Source: Desulfobacteraceae bacterium (GTDB lineage Bacteria > Desulfobacterota > Desulfobacteria > Desulfobacterales > Desulfobacteraceae). From it: a stretch of DNA of 8,509 bases. Positions 5,733 to 8,509 of the stretch are shown piece after piece. The position numbers and the translations under genes were made by a program. The DNA is taken from the NCBI GenBank assembly GCA_022712835.1, contig JAFLJU010000127.1, positions 1-8,509 on the forward strand, read 5' to 3'. How positions within the stretch are numbered: position 1 is the first letter of the stretch; every line of letters starts with the position of its first letter. The notes below the pieces were generated by a model that saw nothing but the letters and a program-made list of their open reading frames with translations, was not told where the DNA came from and did not search any database.

Positions 5733-6293
5733 TCATGCAAAAAACTCAAGATACAATATTCTGGAACCAATAAATACCAGAATCAACCCGCCGAAAATTT
5801 CCATACGCTTGCCAAACAGAACACCCAGTCGTTTTCCAACCCCGATGGCCGCAAGGGAGATTCCTGCGGTGATAATACCGATCATCACGCTGGGATACCA
5901 GATATTCACATCCATCATGGCAAGGCTTAGGCCAATAGCCAGGGCATCAATGCTGGTGGCAATGCTGAGCATCACCATGGTCATGCCTCTGGAGGGATCT
6001 TTTTTAAGCGGATTTTCTGAGGTGTCCATTCCGGATAAGACCATGCGCCCCCCCACAAACAAAAGCAGACCAAAGGCGATCCAGTGATCAAAGGCCTTGA
6101 GATAAGAGACGAACCCGACCCCCAGAAACCAGCCGATCACCGGCATGATAAACTGAAACAACCCAAAGTGAAAGGCCAGCCGGAACACAGCCCGTCCGTC
6201 CTTGGCAAACCCTCCTGCGGCAGCAGCAAGAGAAACGGCAGCGGCATCCATTGCAAGCCCGACTGCAATCACGATAATATCAATGGTTCCCAT
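5733..6293 (-). CDS. mntP: MntP-type manganese efflux pump
   Basis: A 186-aa integral membrane protein matching MntP (YebN/DUF204), which is close to 188 aa in E. coli and has six membrane segments. Both diagnostic acidic motifs are present in the internally duplicated fold: GLAMDAAAVS with Asp16, and SIATSIDALAIG with Asp116. It exports Mn2+ across the inner membrane and protects against manganese excess. The ATG at 6293 matches the family N-terminus (MGTIDIIVIAVGLAMDA). A GTG at 6329 would add 12 polar residues and lacks a well-placed ribosome binding site. GGGGAAG lies about 11 nt before the chosen ATG, a somewhat long spacing. It heads a likely operon with the amidohydrolase and the 78-aa gene. 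No yybP-ykoY manganese riboswitch is seen upstream; a DtxR-like dyad is. Confidence 0.93.
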   Translation of the reverse strand: MGTIDIIVIAVGLAMDAAAVSLAAAAGGFAKDGRAVFRLAFHFGLFQFIMPVIGWFLGVGFVSYLKAFDHWIAFGLLLFVGGRMVLSGMDTSENPLKKDPSRGMTMVMLSIATSIDALAIGLSLAMMDVNIWYPSVMIGIITAGISLAAIGVGKRLGVLFGKRMEIFGGLILVFIGSRILYLEFFA

Positions 6294-6316
6294 AAAAAAT
6301 TGATCTTCCCCATAAT

Positions 6317-6358
6317 AAAATTTAGGCACACCCTATAAAAATTTAGTTTCTTTTGCAA
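6317..6358 (-). promoter_or_regulatory. mntP promoter with DtxR/MntR-like dyad
   Basis: TTTAGG (6321-6326), a 5-bp spacer and CCTATA (6332-6337) form an imperfect inverted repeat with AT-rich flanks (AAAA outside each arm). It resembles the TTAGG-N-CCTAA type boxes of DtxR-family Fe/Mn regulators. On the minus strand TATAGG (6337-6332) can be a -10 box, with TTGCAA (6358-6353) as -35 at a short 15-bp spacing. A bound repressor would therefore cover the -10. This is an inference from pattern only. Confidence 0.4.
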
Positions 6359-6398
6359 TCGCTTAAGCAGCAAAATATTTTTTTAAGGGATCCTTGCG

Positions 6399-6434
6399 GG
6401 TCTGCTTGAAATTAGACCGGACATGATGTACTCT
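6399..6434 (+). promoter_or_regulatory. Candidate promoter of the ferritin-like gene
   Basis: TTGAAA (6406-6411) and TACTCT (6429-6434) are separated by exactly 17 bp. The -35 matches consensus at 5 of 6 positions, the -10 at only 3. An inverted repeat GGTCT-N10-AGACC (6399-6403 and 6414-6418) encloses the -35 box and could be an operator. The start codon is about 40 nt downstream. Confidence 0.4.
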
Positions 6435-6475
6435 TTTTTCATTTACTCTACCATCAACGCACAGGAGAGATGCCC

Positions 6476-6979
6476 ATGGACAAATCAAGTACCCTGAATA
6501 TATTGAAAAGCGCCTTTCTCATGGAACGCCAGGGCAAAGCCCTCTACGAAACAGCCAAAGCCCATGCAGACAACAAAGAGGTGAAAGAGTTTTTTCAATC
6601 TCTTGTGGAAGACGAGCAGGAACACATGGATATTCTTGAAAAACAGTTCAAAGCCTTTATGAAAGACGGTAAATTCATGGCGGGAACTTTTAAGAATGAT
6701 GAAAGTTCCGTGACAGCGCCGGATATCTTAAGCGATGCCGTCAAAAAGAATATCAATGCCGCGGGTTTTGAGTCAACCGCCATTACCGCGGCCATTGGGT
6801 TTGAGGAAAAAGCGGTGAATTTGTATGCCCAACGGGCCCAGGAAGCCACGGACCCCGAGGAGAAAAAACTGTACAATTGGCTGTCTGGCTGGGAAAAAAC
6901 CCATCTTGAAAAACTCATGGACATCCAGGAATCACTCATGGCAAGAGTCTGGGAAGATAACAGTTTCTGGCCGTTCTAA
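6476..6979 (+). CDS. Ferritin-like/rubrerythrin-like di-iron protein
   Basis: A 167-aa, mostly helical protein with a four-helix-bundle di-iron site pattern. Glu17 lies in helix 1 (FLMERQGKALYE), Glu47-Q-E-H50 in helix 2, Glu110/111 in GFEEKAVNLY, and Glu140-K-T-H143 in the last helix: two ExxH halves, as in rubrerythrin. The C-terminal rubredoxin domain of classical rubrerythrin is absent and no CxxC is present. Such proteins bind non-haem di-iron centres and are linked to peroxide reduction or iron handling in anaerobes; the actual activity here is unknown. AGGAGAG abuts the ATG at 6470 but sits an ideal 6 nt from the ATG at 6476, so the latter is the start. It is divergent from mntP, consistent with shared metal or oxidative stress biology. 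The tail ends WEDNSFWPF. Confidence 0.85.
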   Translation: MDKSSTLNILKSAFLMERQGKALYETAKAHADNKEVKEFFQSLVEDEQEHMDILEKQFKAFMKDGKFMAGTFKNDESSVTAPDILSDAVKKNINAAGFESTAITAAIGFEEKAVNLYAQRAQEATDPEEKKLYNWLSGWEKTHLEKLMDIQESLMARVWEDNSFWPF

Positions 6980-7000
6980 AATCAAAAAAAACAACACCCG

Positions 7001-7045
7001 AACAAAAACGACAAGGGATTCAGGCAAGCCTGAATCCCTTGTCGT
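7001..7045 (-). terminator. Strong hairpin terminator for the leftward lipoprotein gene
   Basis: A perfect 17-bp inverted repeat (7008-7024 and 7029-7045, arm core GACAAGGGATTCAGG) has a CAAG loop. On the minus strand it is followed by TTTTGTT and, a little later, by eight T residues, making it an intrinsic terminator about 65 nt beyond the stop at 7111. On the plus strand the hairpin follows the ferritin-like gene but lacks a T tail, so it may at most stabilise that mRNA. Confidence 0.75.
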
Positions 7046-7110
7046 CAAATGATCGTGTCATCGGTGACAGCACGCCGCATATCAAAATCGACTGACGTGG
7101 TCTTTATATG

Positions 7111-8424
7111 TTAATCTTCCTTGCTGGGATTATTATCAATAACCCCATTGTTCTTCTGGACAAATGCATTGTCCAGGATAGTATTGCCCAGGATAGTATT
7201 CATCAGGTCATGAAAGGTTTTATTCTTAATTATCTCAGAATGCTCATTGTTAAATAAATAGAGCCTAGTCGCTTCTAACTGCAATTTCAATTGAGCCTGG
7301 CTCTGGAGAGAAGCGACCCCATCCCCACTCTCCCCCTGAATATATGAAATGAAAAGATGATAAGGGAGTTCCCTGGGCCAGTTCCAGGCATGGATTTTTT
7401 GCAAGAACTCACTTTCCGGTTCGACATCACGCCAAGATGGAACGACAATGGGAGAATTCCTTACCCCTAATCCAGCCGAAGGAACCCCGTCCAGTGGACT
7501 GTTAATCGTCATAACCAATCTCAACTTATCAATATTTGCAGGGGATAGTTCAACATATTTTTTAACAAAAGATCTTGTTACCAAACCACCCATGCTGTGA
7601 CCGATGACAAAAAACTGCTTAAAGTGATACCGCTCCTCCAGTATGGTCATGGCTTGAACCAGATAATCACTGATGGAATCAATTCGTAATCCGGTGGGAT
7701 AGTAAATCACCCAGGGTTGGAATTGCGTTGTGTCCAAGATATCAATTATCGGTTCCCAGACTGTTGGTCCCCCAAGAGCACCATGGATAAATATGATGGG
7801 GATTTTGCTATCTTCGTATTTTTGCAGGAAAAAGAGACCGCCCTCTGCAAGTTCAAGGAAATTAAAAGGTTTCCATAATCCCATACTATAATTCTTTTGA
7901 TTAAGTCTTGGATCATCCATCGAAATGGGTACGCCAATGTTTTTCCAGATAGCAAGACGTCTATCCACGGGCTTAAACTCAGTGGAAAGAGTTGGAGCCG
8001 ACCCACTTATAGTGATGGGATCAAGCATAATTTCTGAGTTTGCCACTACTTCAACGGGTGTTGGCTCGCCGTAAAAATTCCGATGTTCCCCAGGCTGATG
8101 CTCACCATCGCCATTGACGTCTATATATGCTGCAATATAATGCTTCCCAATAATTACGGGAAATTCATATTCACTATTTTGGGGGATAACAATCGATCTT
8201 TCCAGAACGATAATACCATCCTCATCCACAAATCGCAGCACAACCACCGGGCCCTTCTGGGGACTTGTAACAATAATTTTGCCTTTAATGGAACCCATGT
8301 TGTCCACAAGGGAAGCTTGCTTTTTGACCTCCATTAATGAACAACCAGAGGTCAAAATAATTACCACCAGGCAGATACTCAGACAGACTATCGGTCGAAA
8401 GCGAATATTATACCAACGTTCCAT
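7111..8424 (-). CDS. Lipoprotein alpha/beta hydrolase (lipase/esterase-like)
   Basis: A 437-aa protein beginning with a lipoprotein signal peptide: basic N-region, hydrophobic ICLVVIILTSG, lipobox LTSGC with Cys28. Ser29 at +2 favours the outer membrane. Residues 46-140 form a beta-rich region with D102-V-N-G-D106-G and a downstream PGE, resembling a prealbumin/carboxypeptidase-regulatory-like module that may bind calcium. From about 205 an alpha/beta hydrolase domain follows: IIFIHGALGGP (oxyanion region), nucleophile elbow GHSMGG with Ser277, then NSPLDG. Candidate triad partners are Asp368 (GDGVAS) and His395 (NNEHSEI). This is the layout of triacylglycerol lipase or PGAP1-like serine hydrolases, so lipid-ester hydrolysis at the cell envelope is likely; the substrate is unknown. 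GGGAGG 5 nt before the ATG supports the start. The upstream gene ends 20 nt before it. Confidence 0.88.
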   Translation of the reverse strand: MERWYNIRFRPIVCLSICLVVIILTSGCSLMEVKKQASLVDNMGSIKGKIIVTSPQKGPVVVLRFVDEDGIIVLERSIVIPQNSEYEFPVIIGKHYIAAYIDVNGDGEHQPGEHRNFYGEPTPVEVVANSEIMLDPITISGSAPTLSTEFKPVDRRLAIWKNIGVPISMDDPRLNQKNYSMGLWKPFNFLELAEGGLFFLQKYEDSKIPIIFIHGALGGPTVWEPIIDILDTTQFQPWVIYYPTGLRIDSISDYLVQAMTILEERYHFKQFFVIGHSMGGLVTRSFVKKYVELSPANIDKLRLVMTINSPLDGVPSAGLGVRNSPIVVPSWRDVEPESEFLQKIHAWNWPRELPYHLFISYIQGESGDGVASLQSQAQLKLQLEATRLYLFNNEHSEIIKNKTFHDLMNTILGNTILDNAFVQKNNGVIDNNPSKED

Positions 8425-8444
8425 ACATCCCTCCCTTTTGCCAA

Positions 8445-8509
8445 TTAAATGGTTTGGGTGAGAGTTGTCATCTCCACCACGGGCAAAGGCCCAATGGAAT
8501 CACCCGGAA
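8445..8509 (-). CDS. C-terminal end of an unidentified upstream gene
   Basis: The minus-strand frame entering from the right edge gives 20 codons (including SIGPLPVVEMTTL) and stops at TAA 8445-8447. The other two minus frames stop earlier or look non-protein-like. Its stop is 20 nt before the lipoprotein hydrolase ATG, typical operon spacing, and no promoter is needed between them. Too little is present to name a family. Confidence 0.45.
   Translation of the reverse strand, partial: PGDSIGPLPVVEMTTLTQTI

Noticed and set aside
6294..6329. GTG start giving a 198-aa MntP
   Set aside because: It would add a polar extension not typical of MntP and has no well-spaced ribosome binding site.
6294..6475. 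yybP-ykoY manganese riboswitch upstream of mntP
   Set aside because: The leader is too short and lacks the conserved GGGGAGUA-type loop signature.
1..8509. CRISPR array, insertion sequence, tRNA or phage-type gene
   Set aside because: No spaced direct repeats, terminal inverted repeats, transposase or integrase motifs, or tRNA-like cloverleaf were seen on either strand.

Overview
The window reads as an ordinary chromosomal segment of a Gram-negative, probably anaerobic bacterium, most likely a Desulfobacterota (delta-proteobacterial sulfate reducer-like) genome. That placement is an inference from the mix of genes: a CxxC carboxymuconolactone-decarboxylase-like protein, an iron-sulfur QueG-like remnant, a rubredoxin-less rubrerythrin-like protein, a lipoprotein hydrolase and an orphan periplasmic binding protein. 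No 16S gene or other taxonomic marker is present.

Left part (1-1786): a LysR-type regulator, cut by the window edge, is transcribed leftward and is divergent from a small CxxC carboxymuconolactone decarboxylase/AhpD-like gene. Behind that gene lies a decayed gene for a QueG-like (epoxyqueuosine reductase-related) 4Fe-4S protein. Its N-terminal half is well preserved, but it then carries a frameshift, an internal deletion and a stop inside the cysteine motif.

Middle part (1787-4463): a leftward gene for a secreted family-3 type solute-binding protein has no adjacent transporter. A 363-bp intergenic region follows. It holds a 23-codon ORF with a strong ribosome binding site that looks like the first residues of a PAS domain, a perfect 15-bp hairpin with a T tail at the end of that ORF, and about 200 nt of leader in front of an NCS2 uracil/xanthine permease. 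The permease is followed by a poly-C tract and tandem hairpins that probably terminate transcription arriving from the right.

Right part (4464-8509): a leftward cluster runs mntP (Mn2+ efflux), then a metal-dependent amidohydrolase, then a 78-aa protein of unknown function. It is divergent from a rightward di-iron ferritin-like/rubrerythrin-like gene. The shared intergenic region has a DtxR-family-like dyad overlapping the probable mntP promoter, so metal control is a reasonable hypothesis. A strong hairpin then separates the ferritin-like gene from a leftward lipoprotein alpha/beta hydrolase, which is probably co-transcribed with a gene whose last 20 codons enter from the right edge.

I found no tRNA or rRNA gene, insertion sequence, integrase, CRISPR array or toxin-antitoxin pair, and no convincing new multi-gene system. 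The points most worth checking are the truncated PAS-like ORF with its hairpin, the QueG-like pseudogene, the permease's mixed substrate signature and the mntP/ferritin-like control region.
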